Notes: a model not told the origin generated them from the letters alone. DNA of 37,926 bases from Reticulitermes lucifugus (GCA_026260175.1 JAKCWW010000497.1:70399-108324); one strand, 5' to 3'; positions 1-11,499 are shown, counted from the first letter of the stretch. Numbers and translations are program-made.

Positions 1-65
1 GGATTGTGGGTTCGAATCCCGCCGGGGGCATGGATGTTTGTGTTGTGTTTGTTGTGTAAGGACAG
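1..65 (+). repeat. SINE family D, 3' part (tRNA B-box onward)
   Basis: GGGTTCGAATCCCGCC is a Pol III B box, and the following GGGCATGGATGT matches the copy at 7.7-8.0 kb. The window edge cuts off the A-box half. Confidence 0.6.
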
Positions 66-139
66 TAGTATGGAACATGAAGGACAGAAGGATTTAAAAG
101 TACAAAATGGATCAAAGGGAAAAAACGGGACAGAAAAAA

Positions 140-250
140 AATCCCGGGTCGATTCATGTGGGATTTGTGGTGGACAAAGTGGCACTGGGACAGGTTTTTC
201 TCCGAGTACTTCGGTTTTCCCCTGTTAATTTCATTCCATCAGTGCTCCAT
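140..250 (+). repeat. SINE family A, copy 1
   Basis: It contains GTGGGATTTGTGGTGGACAA and ACTTCGGTTTTCCCCTG, ending near TCAGTGCTCCATT. It aligns over its length with 6575-6732 and, inverted, with 37522-37690. Confidence 0.65.
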
Positions 251-493
251 TAAAATGGAAAAGCAGAAAAAAAACCTCATCATCTTCATCACAGGGTTGC
301 ACAATAAGTCTTCAAGGCTGCGGTGCGTCCGTAGCATCTACTACGGGGCCCTTCAATAAAAAAAACATCAACATTTCCTCCCACATCCTTCACAATTCAT
401 TACCCACACTCAGCCCACCTCCCATTAGATACTGTATCAGCCACTTCGCGCAAGAGGTTTTTAAGTTCCTAGCCGATAATGAAAGATTTCCAC
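251..493. other. Stretch with no gene seen
   Basis: AT-rich sequence with short A-runs. No repeat family or coding signal recognised. Confidence 0.4.
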
Positions 494-553
494 TGGGGCT
501 TTGCTCTTCTGGGATGTTACGCCGCGTAACATCCCAGAAGAGCGAAGGCCTCA
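494..553. repeat. Near-perfect palindrome (foldback, family tail x2)
   Basis: Arms 504-521 and 525-542 are exact reverse complements of 18 bp with a 3-nt spacer. Weaker pairing extends to about 494-553. The arm (CTTCTGGGATGTTACG) is the conserved tail of the foldback cassette at 3.1, 5.5, 18.0, 33.4 and 35.6 kb, here head to head. Confidence 0.8.
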
Positions 554-699
554 ACTACATCGCGGCGGAAGCTTGAAACCTCGCTGTGACTTTCTCTCTT
601 AAACACGTCGCACGTAACACACTCGCACAGACAGCGAGTGTGCTGATGAAAGCCACACAGAAAAAGGTGAAGCCGTCCCTTTGCCCAAGCACCACGACA

Positions 700-915
700 T
701 GGAAGGGTTTAGATGGAGTGGAGTAGAGCTCCACACATTCTTAAGCTGGGCAGTAGAAGAAGGTGACAATCAGGTTCACTCCCAGACATACAATTCCCTC
801 GGGATAATTACGCCTGATATCCATAGGATAGGAGGATGGGTGGGCCCCATAGCCGATCTGGACCCAGCAGTGGCGCAAAGTTCTTACCCTGGCCACTTTA
901 ATGACTCGTTTATAA
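700..915 (-). repeat. SINE family B, copy 1
   Basis: It shares GAGCTCCACACATTCTTAA, TAGGAGGATGGGTGGGCCCC and GCCGATCTGGAC with five other copies. The tRNA-like head (right end) is decayed. Confidence 0.6.
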
Positions 916-929
916 CGACTCAATTATAC

Positions 930-1469
930 GCACCATAAATAGCAAAGCTCACAGCAAGGCATGCCGAAATGTTGAAGCTAGCTACTGAAAGAGTTAAGTA
1001 TGTTGGTATAGCGAGCCACACGCGCTAATACTGTGCTAATCCGTTCATAAAACAGCTACGTACCCATCGCGTTTAATCATGACGAATGATAATAACAAAG
1101 TTCCATTCGTTAGGACTATTTAAATTTTATTTCGACTGATTTACGGTGTTTTGTTAATTCGTTTAAATGGGATGACGCTTTCATTTTATATATAGAAGGT
1201 CTTTTTAATTGGTCGGAACATCTGCTACCAGAAATGACACGTTCATATTTATTAGGATTTCCCCCTCCCAGCCCCAATAAAAGGTACAATCCAGACAATG
1301 TTAAAATCCGTAGTTCACCCGGGAAAGCTGCTTCCAAGATCCCTCTTCCTAATGGATTTTCATCACTTAATAGTCATACAGCCTGTCAAGAAATCCGTCG
1401 GTTTATAAAGAACGCGAAGTTTCCTCATCGCATATGCCCGGTTTAAAAAAAAATGTTTTCATAAACTAC
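930..1469. other. Stretch with no gene seen
   Basis: CpG-containing AT-rich sequence. Short ORFs only; nothing recognised. Confidence 0.4.
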
Positions 1470-1660
1470 TCCCCTTTATTAATTTGAACAGTTTCCTCCC
1501 ACCGAACTACAACCCTTTCACGTGGTCTCTCCCACTGCCTTCCCAAAAAAACTAAGTGTGAGTTACTTCTTCAGCTCACGAGTGCTACACGCCCTGTCCA
1601 TCTTATGTTTCTCTAAATTCTTTAATCAGTACATTTCATAGGTGAACATGTGAAAAAGTG
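1470..1660 (-). pseudogene. LINE 3'-end relic
   Basis: Minus-strand translation gives RNIRWTGRVALVS, then in another frame RERVVVRWEETVQIN. These match the order and spacing of the (R)RLRWAGHVARM ... LGRPRRRWEDNIKMD tail of the LINE seen at 35 kb. Stops and frameshifts show it is old. Confidence 0.5.
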
Positions 1661-2184
1661 ATTTCATGGTTTTACGGAACCAAAAAAGTTCATACCTGTG
1701 TTCCCAAAAGCCCGCCACTGGACCGTATTTTCAAGTACGGTCGCACTTGGTTATAACGTCATAAAAGGGACTGAATATTTTGTGTCGTTACAAACGAGTG
1801 TTGTTCTAACCGAGGAGTGTAATGTTATGGTTAACAGTGAGGAATTAATTGGTACCACAGAATATCTGACGCTATAGAAGAGGTGACGCATAAACCGATG
1901 TCGTTTTAACCGGGTTAGACTGTATTTGAATCCACTGTAAACGTCACATCCAAGTCCTCTATGATCTGCATTAATGTTGTCCTCTCGTCTGACCGGTCCA
2001 TCTTTCGTTTAACCAACCTAACTGTATTCAATGAGGAGTATAAAGGCTCACTATGCAACATTACCCATTGTTCTGCAACAAGTTCAATCTATGCTCTTCC
2101 CTTACACAGAGATACAGCCGTAACATTTCTCATCAATACAAAACAAAAAGTAAAAGTATAGGCAAAGTCATTCCTGTGCCCCCA
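1661..2184. other. Stretch with no gene seen
   Basis: Unique-looking sequence with several CpGs. No coding or repeat family recognised. Confidence 0.4.
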
Positions 2185-2400
2185 AGAAGATGGAGGTAAG
2201 TGGTCAGCTTCACTTTCAGGCCGCTCTATCCCCGAGGAAAAAGTCGCCGGTACCCACTGAATAGAAGGCTGGTGGGTTCCACGGCCGGTCTGGACGTTTT
2301 GGAGGAAAAAAAAAGTATTTTGCACCCGCCGGGAACTAAACCACGATTCCTCAGTCGTCCAGCCCATACTCTAGGCATTATACCGATTACGCTAACAGAT
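2185..2400 (-). repeat. SINE family B, copy 2
   Basis: It carries CACTGAATAGAAGGCTGG, GGTCTGGACGTTTTGGA and a reversed Pol III box region (GCCGGGAACTAAACC). The head is at the right, so the element runs on the minus strand. About 13 CpGs counted by hand. Confidence 0.7.
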
Positions 2401-2599
2401 ATGCCTATAATTACAGTTTTAAACATATTAAATTATTTACAATGTATGTATTTGACGCGTATATGTAAACACACCAAACATTACGGCACCAGAACTTGCC
2501 TCGCAGCTGGTATCCATGTCCTAAAATAAGGCCCATTTTATTTCCTGAATTCGTATTATGCCCTACTCTTTCTCACTTTAAAAAAAGACGGAACATCAT

Positions 2600-2860
2600 C
2601 TCGCCAGACAGAAGCGTCGCGACGCCGTAGCAGCGGCTGTAACCACAATCTCGTCCTACGATAGACCCCCTCCACCCCTCCCGGGCAGATGCTGCTGGTT
2701 GGAAAACCATGGGTCAGTAACGAACGACATTAATTTTATCAAGCGTCACCATATTTGTATGTGCGCAAAATGGCGACAGCTGCGATCTGGCCGACTGGTG
2801 GTAAAACTTCAATGCCAGAGCAAAGGTCGGCCGCTAGGCATCAAAACTCAGTTTGACCAA
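2600..2860 (+). other. GC/CpG-rich stretch with YY1-like site and a 28-codon ORF
   Basis: 2600-2840 is distinctly richer in GC than its flanks (e.g. GTCGCGACGCCGTAGCAGCG). CAAAATGGCGACAGC at 2767-2781 resembles a YY1 element overlapping a start codon. An ORF from 2770 encodes MATAAIWPTGGKTS and ends in TGA at 2854-2856. It could be a promoter/first exon of an unknown gene or simply a GC-rich repeat; no downstream exon was found. Confidence 0.2.
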
Positions 2861-3094
2861 ATAACAAAATAAGAGCTTATTAAAACAAAAGCACGAAAAG
2901 GATGCGAGGATTCTAAACTTGAATACACACATTTTAACATGTGGTTTTTATGAAAACGACCAGTCCGTGAAAAATGGGACACATCTAGTTTAGAAGCACT
3001 GACCCTTCTGTTGTAAATGCATTTAGTATCTGACAAGATCAATAAGAGAAACGCGTCTTTATACGCGAGATTTCAATCTTCCGCCACGGTATAG

Positions 3095-3200
3095 TTCAGG
3101 CCTTCGCTCTTCTGGGATGTTGCGCGGCTTAGGCTGGTAGCTGAGTTCCGACGTTTCGGTCCCATCTTCAAGGGTCAAGTAGTCGAAGAAGAAAGCCAGG
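3095..3200 (-). repeat. Hammerhead-like cassette with conserved tail
   Basis: The minus strand reads TTGAAGATGGGACCGAAACG, then TCGGAACTC, CTACCAGCC and finally ACATCCCAGAAGAGCGAAGG. The order core, stem, tail recurs at 35.5-35.6 kb, and partly at 5.5 and 33.4 kb. Confidence 0.6.
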
Positions 3201-4248
3201 ACAGGTGGATGCTTGAATTATAGTGTACGGTGTGAGCGGTAACGTCGTAACGTTCGTATCATATATTGGTCAATAAACAACTGAGAATGGATTCGTACCC
3301 GTACCCTTCTATTTTTAAAATAAAGAGGGAAATAACTCAAAGAGAAAGAGTCCAAGGACCGAAGCTTACATCGAAGTCTTTGGTTGTTCGTATGCATAAA
3401 AATAACTCCAAAATAGTGCTATATATTTTAGGAGCACATTAATATAGAAGTTTTTCTTTGTGCCTCGTTACATAATCATTATATTAAAATACGTTTTTTT
3501 TAAAAGGTCGACTACCTTATACACCTTCAGCTTTATACAGCTTTCAATTTTAGGCGCATAATTTATAAATTTCGATCAAACTCATAACGACAGGCAGGAT
3601 AGTGTTATATGAAAACCTGCCTTTTAAAAAGGATGGCCCAAACTGAGCTTTCCTGTGGTTGCCCTGCACCTGCGGTTAGGTGGTAAGCCATTATTAATGC
3701 AGTGCAAACCAAATGATGTTTTGAAACCAATGACCTCTAAAATGATTGATTTAACTGACTAGGTGATCCAACTGCAAGTAGTACAGAAATTAAACTTTCC
3801 AATGCAAAGTAAATCAAATAAATACTGCAAGACTTCACGTGTGAAAGGAAAGAAGAACTGAAAACAGAACAATATTCTGGGCCCATATGACTGACAGAAG
3901 TCAAACTCCTACAAACTCCAAACCTCACCGATATTCACCACACTCACCACATTCTTCCAAAAGCCAGTTTAAAATAACCCATTGAACTGCAGCAAAACAA
4001 GGCCTCAGAAGGCGAGAGTGTGATACGCTATGAAGAAACTGACACAATGGCAAGTACACGTGTATTTACGTGTGCAGTGGAACATAACTCCTGACATGCG
4101 GACACAAATCCCACAGTAATGTTTATTACCTTAAATTAGCCTACATCAATTTAACGGCTTAAATAGAAGCCGAAGTCAAAGTTGGTTTCGAGCGTGGACA
4201 TGGGATACAAAGATAGTACATCAGCGAGGGCATTATAATCATTTAGGC
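3201..4248. other. Stretch with no gene seen
   Basis: AT-rich sequence, mostly CpG-containing, with only short ORFs. No family recognised. Confidence 0.4.
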
Positions 4249-5330
4249 CAGGGGTGAGTAACCTTTCGGACACGAGGGCCAAATCAAGAGGAAAAAACGT
4301 CTGCGGGCAACATTACACATAAAATCTACGTTTTTATGTATCGTTATGGTAATAACGTGTCGTCGGTAGCTGCAACATTGGGGCTGTAAAACGTATTTGA
4401 AATTAATCTTAAAAAATTTTAATTAATCATACAAAACTTGAAAGTCGTGGACTGTGACTCAGAAAACAGTGGGAATAAAACTGGCAGGGACTTAACGACA
4501 GAAGCACTTCGAGCCACATACTGTGACTCAGAAAACAGTGGGAATAAAACTGGCAGGGACTTAACGACAGAAGCACTTCGAGCCACATACTGTGACTCAG
4601 AAAACAGTGGGAATAAAACTGGCAGGGACTTAACGACAGAAGCACTTCGAGCCACATACTGTGACTCAGAAAACAGTGGGAATAAAACTGGCAGGGACTT
4701 AACGACAGAAGCACTTCGAGCCACATACTGACTCAGAAAACAGTGGGAATAAATCTGGCAGGGACTTAACGACAGAAGCACTTCGAGCCACATGCTGTGT
4801 TATCAAGTACTTACATTTAGCTACGACTTTACTTTCCGGTTCCTAAACCTACAAGCAGCGAAACCAAGCAGCGCGATAGTTATTTTCTGTGAGGTGGAAC
4901 TTCTGTTTATATTTTGGTATGAAAAGTGTGTTGCATTGTCAATCATGCAATGTGGTTTTGAATAATATTTTTGCAAAAATGCGGACAAAATAATTATTCG
5001 CTCATGAAACCGCCATTTGTCGCAACCCACCGATACACAGCTTTAAAGAGACACAACAAACATGACCAATCCTCAACAGACCAACACTTAAGCATGTTAT
5101 GTCTTTACGAAAACACAAGCACAAGCAATTTTTTGTGGACACAATATTTCGACAGAAGGTGTGTATGTAACCCAACTGTCTAGTAATGCGGGAATCTCAG
5201 TTTGACGAATTGTGTGAGGTACGACAAATGGATGTTTCATGAGCGATATATCTTTTCGCGTTTATGAAATTATATCTCGGGCCGCATTGCAAAGGTAGAA
5301 GGGCTGCTGGCCGAATTTTGCTCATCGCTG
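4249..5330. mobile_element. hAT-like non-autonomous element (MITE), 1.08 kb
   Basis: The left end CAGGGGTGAGTAACCTTTC and the reverse complement of the right end (CAGCGATGAGCAAAATTC) match over CAGxGxTGAGxAA, with further GGCC similarity inside. This is the CAGGGGTGxxxAAC-type terminus of hAT DNA transposons. The flanking octamers (ATTTAGGC, AAAAAGAC) share only four bases, so no target duplication is confirmed. No transposase is encoded; a 69-bp minisatellite lies inside. Confidence 0.55.
4452..4794. repeat. 69-bp tandem repeat, five copies
   Basis: Copies start at 4452, 4521, 4590, 4659 and 4728. The first four are 69 bp and essentially identical; the fifth is 67 bp with a 2-bp loss and a few substitutions. 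Because 69 is a multiple of three, frames stay open on both strands, which creates artefact ORFs. Confidence 0.97.
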
Positions 5331-5489
5331 AAAAAGACCTGGATATAACTTACCAAAACATAACCTAACGTAAGCTAAGTTGTGCGAGGGTCTCCTTAAG
5401 AAGAATACCGTTTTCTGGTACGTGTCGCGGCGTGGTCTAGTTGAAATTTACTGAAGTTTAGGAGGAACCTGTTGGATGCGAAAGGTTCG

Positions 5490-5560
5490 TCCGAAAGGTC
5501 TATACATTTCTACCAGGCTACACAGCATCACATCCCAGAATAAGACGTTATTCATAAACC
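5490..5560 (+). repeat. Foldback cassette relic with conserved tail
   Basis: GTCCGAAAGGTC is followed by CTACCAGGCTACACAGCATC and ACATCCCAGAA. The tail matches the cassettes at 3.1, 33.4 and 35.6 kb; the ribozyme-like core is degenerate. Confidence 0.45.
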
Positions 5561-6574
5561 AAGGTAACGTAGTAATCCATAAAAAAACCTCTTAACCTAA
5601 CCGAATATGAAGCAACACAACCCTAATCTATAGGCATAACACACAGGTGAGCAGATTAATCAAGAAGCGCATGCGTCAGCCATCAACGTCTTTACCGGCG
5701 CAGCCAGTTCGAATTCCAGAAATCCTATACGCGGTAGGTCTAAGATAAAATGGAGAATCCAGAAAACATGAAGTGATAGCAAACCAACGTACAGGGCAAC
5801 ACACGCAATGAACACACTACGATACGTTAAAAAAGGTCAATGATGACAAGAGACTTGTAATGGGAAAAGGGCGTGCATCTACGACAGGCGCAAAATCCTT
5901 CATTATATTTATATTGGTCAGAAGTTAAGCTAGGAAATGTCCTCTAGCACTTCGACGCTGTATTTTGCCGCTCTGTGTAGTTACATTAGTTGGGACTTGA
6001 GCCACAAAATGTTCTCTAAAGCTCGACTCTTTATTTTCTCGCTTGCCGCACGCGTGGTCCGTATACACCCACAAGGCTGATTGTATTTCCAGCAAACATG
6101 CCAGCCAGCTTTTCACCTCACACAACGGTCCAAGACAAAGAGAATAATTAATCATCGGCCTATCGTCCTTCACGCGTCGTTGCTTGTTGGACGTCTAGTC
6201 CCCGGGGGCTAGGGACAGAGGACATCATGTCCCTGTGGCAGTTGTTCCTAAACTCGGGCGTCCCTCCCGATCATGGCTGAAGCCTTTCATCCTTCAACCC
6301 TTCACCACCTCGAAGGATAAACGGTGTCGGAATCTTGTCCATCAAGTGAAGCCAACACAGGGGCAACCCACTACAAGTGGCCCAAGGGACAGGTCGTGCA
6401 GTTGCCGGTACCTTAATGTCAATCTCGTCTTCATATCGTGCACCGCCTTATCACAAACGAGGATGCAGAAACCGAGTCATGGTGGCATAACCATTAAGTG
6501 TGCTGTGCAGAAAATTCCAGTATCTAATACAATAACAAGTCATAGTGACAACCATTATATATGTCTCTGCCAGG
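5561..6574. other. Stretch with no gene seen
   Basis: It holds insect-typical TTAACCTAACC strings and a GC-rich part (6185-6430) with ORFs but no recognised product. It may contain further old repeats. Confidence 0.35.
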
Positions 6575-6732
6575 TTCGGGCGTGTAATCGACGTTCTCTC
6601 ACCGCAGAGACCCGGATTCAATCCCACGGCAGTACATGTGGGATTCGTGGTAGCCGAAGTGACACTAGGACAGGTTCTTCACCAAGCGCTTCGATTTTCC
6701 CCTGACACTATCATTCCACCAATGCTCCATAC
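6575..6732 (+). repeat. SINE family A, copy 2
   Basis: The B-box-like GGATTCAATCCC is followed by ATGTGGGATTCGTGGTAGCC and CTTCGATTTTCCCCTG, ending at CCAATGCTCCATA. Same order as copy 1. Confidence 0.7.
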
Positions 6733-6744
6733 ACATTCATTCAT

Positions 6745-7705
6745 CTATCATTGACACTACATAATGTTGGCCATTGACACACACGCTATTGTATGGGTCA
6801 TGAGTTCAGATAAATTGTACCGTTATCGATAATCCGCGTTGTCTTTATGTATTTATTTTAGTTTTGTAAGTAAATATCACTAATTACTTTAATACTATTC
6901 ACCAAGAATTGTTAGTCACTTCTACCTAATGTAGCCCAATCGATTTCAAATTTATTAATCAACTAATTTTGCACACAGCATAAAATGATTCAACTAGCTG
7001 TTATATACAAAATACTGCATGAATGTTCTTTTAATATATACATTATTATTATTATTATTCAGTCTATTATTGTCTATTATTGTAATTTGCATGTTCTTCA
7101 AGCCCTCACTAAAACGAAAAGTATGACTTTTGGACGACAATGGCCTCGCAGGGCCATACGTTCAGATAAATCTCGGGGCATAATTTTGTGACTGTAAGTT
7201 ATTCGCAGCAGACCTCGTCCATGGTTGTGACCTCAGTCACTCACCTTCACCTTCATTCACGTCCTAATACGGAGCACAAAATGCAAATTAGCTAAATGCG
7301 TGCTCTGCCACCCAAAATATAAATGCCTAGGTTTATATTTGCCAACGGGTAGCAGTCAAGATGGCAAAAGGCAATATCGGCAGACATATGCCACAAGAGA
7401 AGCGAGTGATCAGCCTAATACACGAAAGGTCCCATGGAGTAACACCACAGGTAAAAAAAAAATGTGCAGTTACTGCTTTTCCAAAAAAAATCGACCGTTA
7501 CTTTCTCACGTAAATAAACTTCTGGCGCTACTATTAGCTTTATCTTATTCTCTATTGGATATATTGAACCAAAATAGCGAAGCTGTATGGATAGGATGAG
7601 AGGGACTAGGGAAAAGACAATGAGAGGAACAGGTAAAAGAGGAGTAGGAGAATGACAAAAAAAACAAAATTAAAAACCAAGTAAAATAAATGGGGCTTCT
7701 TAAAT
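6745..7705. other. Stretch with no gene seen
   Basis: AT-rich, with an ATT microsatellite near 7040 and a purine-rich run near 7600-7690. ORFs here show no recognisable domain. Confidence 0.4.
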
Positions 7706-7709
7706 AGGG

Positions 7710-7970
7710 GGTGCAGATTCCGGTGGCCATGCAGGCTAAGAAGTAGGTCTACAGCCGCTTGATTGCTAAGATTGCGGGTTCGAATCCCGCTGAGGGCATG
7801 GATGTGCGTCTCTTTGTTGTGTAGGTAGCAACCCCTGCGACGAGCTTATCACTCGTTCAGAGGAGTCCCACAGCATGTGTATGTGTCTAATTGTGTTTGA
7901 TCTAAAACATCAAAATGAGACGGCCTAGGTCCCAGATGGGCCGTTGTGCCACAGAAAAAGAAATGGGTTA
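7710..7970 (+). repeat. SINE family D, near full length
   Basis: A tRNA-like head with a B box (GCGGGTTCGAATCCCGC) is followed by GAGGGCATGGATGTGCGTC. The body ends at AGATGGGCCGTTGTGCCACA and a short A-rich tail. The head matches bases 1-65. Confidence 0.7.
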
Positions 7971-8880
7971 GTCCATCGCAGTACTATAATATAAAGCTAC
8001 AGCTGTCTCCGCATAAAAAATACGCTTATGTTTTCTAGACGTGGAGTAAAGAAAACTCTCAGCACTCGATGGAGGAGACCGGCAGTCTTCATGCTTCTAT
8101 CGCTTTACTACAGCACAACAATCCGCGGTTCCCAATGGCTACGAACTGTCTGAGAACTGAGTACGGGTGGCAGCCCTATCAATGTGTCTGCTGTAACGCG
8201 AAGTTCCGCTGTCCCACCCTTCGCCATCCGCCTTCAGTACTCGGACAGTAGCTGGGTAGGCCACAGACCCACTCTAAACATGGTTCAGAAAATAAACAGT
8301 TCCTACATGATTTTCATTTATCACCATAAAGTGTAGAGTTGTGTGATTAAACCTGAAACTGGTCTGTGGACACTTCCGGGAAAGAGCTATATGTTTACGG
8401 GAAACAACATCCCTAAACCTTCGAAGTGTTAAGGAAAAAGTATTAAAAATTAATATTGAATAAAAAGACACACACTTCTGGAGTGCCATTAGTATCAATA
8501 ACACTCTGCATTACCATATATAATCATCAATCCAACAAGTAATATCAATACACGTATGTTTAAACTGCAAGCCTACTGATTGCCGAAAATAAGATTATCT
8601 CAGACTTTAAAGTCTTAAAGAACAGTGCCTTCGAAATGTCGGGAAATACTCACAAACAGATCCTCATATCCCAGAAGACTTGAATCTTCAACGACAGCCA
8701 TGTGAACACCTCAAATCTCGAAGACTTTCTTCCTTATTTTTATACTTTTCTATCCACGATTTAAATTTTCCGGGAATTGAATAACTCTACGTGCGCTAGC
8801 ATCACGAAAAAAATTCGACACTGAAAGCTATCACAATTTAGTATAACCTTGAAGTGTGGCATCCAGTTTTGTTTTATAAC
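7971..8880. other. Stretch with no gene seen
   Basis: Mixed sequence with a 60-codon ORF at 8069-8251 and no recognised family. Confidence 0.35.
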
Positions 8881-9093
8881 ATGAAACCAAAAGCACTTTT
8901 CGCTCATTCGACACAACTTTATTGGTCAACAAATTCCTTTTCGTTTACAATAACTAGCTACATGTTTCGGCTTTTTAAAAACGCCCTTAACAGGCTAAAC
9001 TGTTATAAAAATATAAAAGCTTTCAAGTTTTTATAATGGTTTAGCCTGGTGATGGATTTGTGTCGAAAGAGTGAAAAGTACTTTTGATTTCAT
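8881..9093. repeat. Foldback element with nested inverted repeats
   Basis: Outer arms 8881-8917 and 9058-9093 pair (ATGAAA, CAAAAG, ACTTTTC, TCGACACAA). Inner arms 8993-9020 and 9024-9047 form a second hairpin (GGCTAAAC ... GTTTAGCC). The minus strand carries CCGAAACATGTAGC, the 3' half of the hammerhead-like core seen at 14.6 and 18.7 kb. Confidence 0.7.
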
Positions 9094-9430
9094 AATTTAG
9101 TATGCCTACAGCTCAGTTCACACCATCACATTTCATTTGCATATGAATCCAACAAAAGTTTCTCCTGTTTCTGTACACGACGCCATGAATGCGTGTGGGG
9201 GAGTGTCAGTAAAGGCTACATGTCCTACGCTTCGGCACTAAATACAGGACAGTGGCAAGTATCATTCTTAATGCTTAATGCTGATGGAAGAGTTCTAAGT
9301 GCGTCTCAAGTCATTAGAGAACTTAGCGAATTCGTAGATTCTAATGTCGTCTGTCATCAGTGTAATGGCTCCACATTTAAGTAACGGTAGAAGGTAAAGT
9401 TGCCCCTGTGCTCACTATGTAGGCTTATAG

Positions 9431-9666
9431 GTGGAGCAGAGGTATAGCTCCAGTCATTCTTAACCTCGACACTAGACGGAGATGAATGTTCAACTTCACG
9501 CCCCGGTCGCTTTACCCCCGGGAAATAATACCCGTATCTATTGAATAGGATGCTGGGTGGGCCCCAGAGTCGTTCTGGACTTTTGGAAAAGAGAAAAATT
9601 TCTTACCCCTGCCGGAAATCAAACCCTGGATAGTCAAACCCAAAACAGTCACCACACCGATCTCAT
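9431..9666 (-). repeat. SINE family B, copy 3
   Basis: It carries CATTCTTAACCTCGACACTA, CGCTTTACCCCCGGGAAA and GGATGCTGGGTGGGCCCC. The reversed box region is CTGCCGGAAATCAAACCC. About ten CpGs counted. Confidence 0.75.
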
Positions 9667-9699
9667 TTAAGTATATTTCAAAAGTTTCTGCCTCTATCG

Positions 9700-10555
9700 T
9701 ATCGTCCCTCAATCTAAAAGCGAACACGCTCAAACTTCATGTAGGACAGTAGAAAAAACTTTTGAAACTCACGAACTATCAGCACAAAACGAGCGACTGC
9801 ATTTCAAAAAATTTAAAATGCAATAAATCCGCATGATCTAGCAAGTGTAACTCGATTCGTATCTATAGAAATAACCGGGCATTGGAAACAGAATGTGAAA
9901 AAGAGGCGTGGGACGGATCAGTGCTGTCATCATAAATTAAAACATACAAATAAATTAGCGATCGTGTTTAGCCATGTACAAATCCATCAGCTTTGTGCAA
10001 AGCCAAGGATGAAAGTTGAAACGCACTACAAATCCATGAATGTTACGACTCGATTGTTCCACAAAGCAGAGAACACAACAGCTGCCAAATCGTCCGAAAA
10101 ATCATTAATGTATGTAGAATATCACAAACATTCCATGTTCGAAGAAATGGTTTTGTCTAACAACCATAAAAAGAACGAAGGGTGGCAAAGTGAACTCCAA
10201 CACAAATTATTTCGCCTCACGCAGTATTTAGTTAAACGTACATCAAATCGAAAAACGTTCAAAACTGAAGTCGTAGACCCAAAATGGATATATATTTTGC
10301 GACGAACAATTTTTGGACCACAGTGAAGTTCGTTCAGGTTGGACGAAGATCTGTCACTGAATTGATGCGAGATCCATTACACTTCACCTGCTAATACACT
10401 GACTCACTAATAATATGGTGCAACCAATAATATTACTAATTTCCAATTAGTAATTTTCTAATACTGTCACATTATTAATTAAGGACAAAACATGGGTTAA
10501 CAGTGCGATTTAGCAATTCTGTGTTATCACGAGAAGCGCATGTCATGAAGGAATA
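9700..10555. other. Stretch with a 143-codon ORF of doubtful reality
   Basis: A plus-strand ORF at 9895-10326 is lysine/histidine-rich and basic, with no motif I recognise, no splice context and no nearby gene. Most likely chance or a decayed element. Confidence 0.2.
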
Positions 10556-10556
10556 C

Positions 10557-10819
10557 AAAGGGGTGGATCTATATCTCCACTCATTCTTAACCTTGGCACG
10601 AAATGTGGGAGTGATCATGCTCATGCCCCGGTAGGTTTACCTCCACAGAAAGCGACCCGCATCCACTGAATAGAAAGCTGGGGNGGGGGGGGGGGAGGCC
10701 AGAGCCTGTCTGGACGCTTTGGAGAAGAGGTATAAACTTTGACCCTGCCGGGAATCGAACCACGATTCCTCAGACGTCCAGCTTGTAGGCTAGTCACTAC
10801 AGTGACTGAGCTAACCCGG
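10557..10819 (-). repeat. SINE family B, copy 4 (best preserved head)
   Basis: On the minus strand the head reads CCGGGTTAGCTCAGTCACTG (A-box-like) and GTGGTTCGATTCCCGGCAGG (B box). The body shares CACTGAATAGAAAGCTGG and GTCTGGACGCTTTGGAGA. A G-run at 10678-10697 contains one N at 10684, so its length is uncertain. Confidence 0.8.
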
Positions 10820-10824
10820 TTTAC

Positions 10825-11495
10825 GCAACAGGAAATGTACAATGCCCACATATAAGCGCACCTGATCGGTTTCTCTTATCATACGTGCACTTACAAGCAT
10901 CGATTTGTGTGGTTTTCAGTTTAGTCGTTTATTCTGAAACACCTGAAGCATAACAATTCCACTCCACATGAACCTCCAGCACCACGCGGGCAATTTCCGC
11001 TCTCCCACACCCACAAAACCACAAGCTCTAGAACTTCCTCTCAGACGGATTTGATGGTCTGGGCTGCCCCAAGTCCATTGGATAGCCACACGTAATTAGC
11101 CCTGTGATGTTCCTCTGTAGCTGAACCACACACTCTCTCCCTCATACAAGCTAGTGGCTATTTGATGGCTGCTAGGTGCAAACTCTACCGCTTATACTAG
11201 AAAATGGGATCCGTGGCTGCCTTACAAAGTTCCTCAAACTCATCTATAAATCCAACAATTCAAACTTCAAACATTATGGTTTGCTCTTTCTGTACCGTCA
11301 CTAACCTTGTAGAACTGAACGTTACCCTTTCCGTGTCTTGTTGTATATGGCACAAGGTCCCTCTTGAGATGATAGTTCAACTAGTCGGAAAATCTCCCCG
11401 GTTTTGTGGATCCTTAACGTTCCTTACATTGTCCACAAATGCGACTCTACCTCACGTCAGCTGAACTCACATTTTCACGCCCCATTTCCCAAAGA
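10825..11495. other. Stretch with no gene seen
   Basis: Moderate GC; one 86-codon ORF (11204-11464) lacks recognisable domains. Confidence 0.35.
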
Positions 11496-11499
11496 TTTA

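Noticed and set aside
4419-4793. ORFs of 97-124 codons through the 69-bp repeats
   Set aside because: The unit length is a multiple of three, so open frames arise automatically; three frames on two strands are open at once, and there is no gene context.
4452-4794. CRISPR-like direct repeats
   Set aside because: Units are directly tandem with no unique spacers, in a eukaryotic genome; this is a minisatellite.
4241-5338. 8-bp target duplication around the 1.08-kb hAT-like element
   Set aside because: The flanking octamers agree at only four of eight positions.
6235-6705. 156-codon plus-strand ORF
   Set aside because: Its 3' third is SINE family A and the remainder shows no domain.
9895-10326. 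143-codon plus-strand ORF as a gene
   Set aside because: No recognisable domain, biased basic composition, and no splice or promoter support beyond length.
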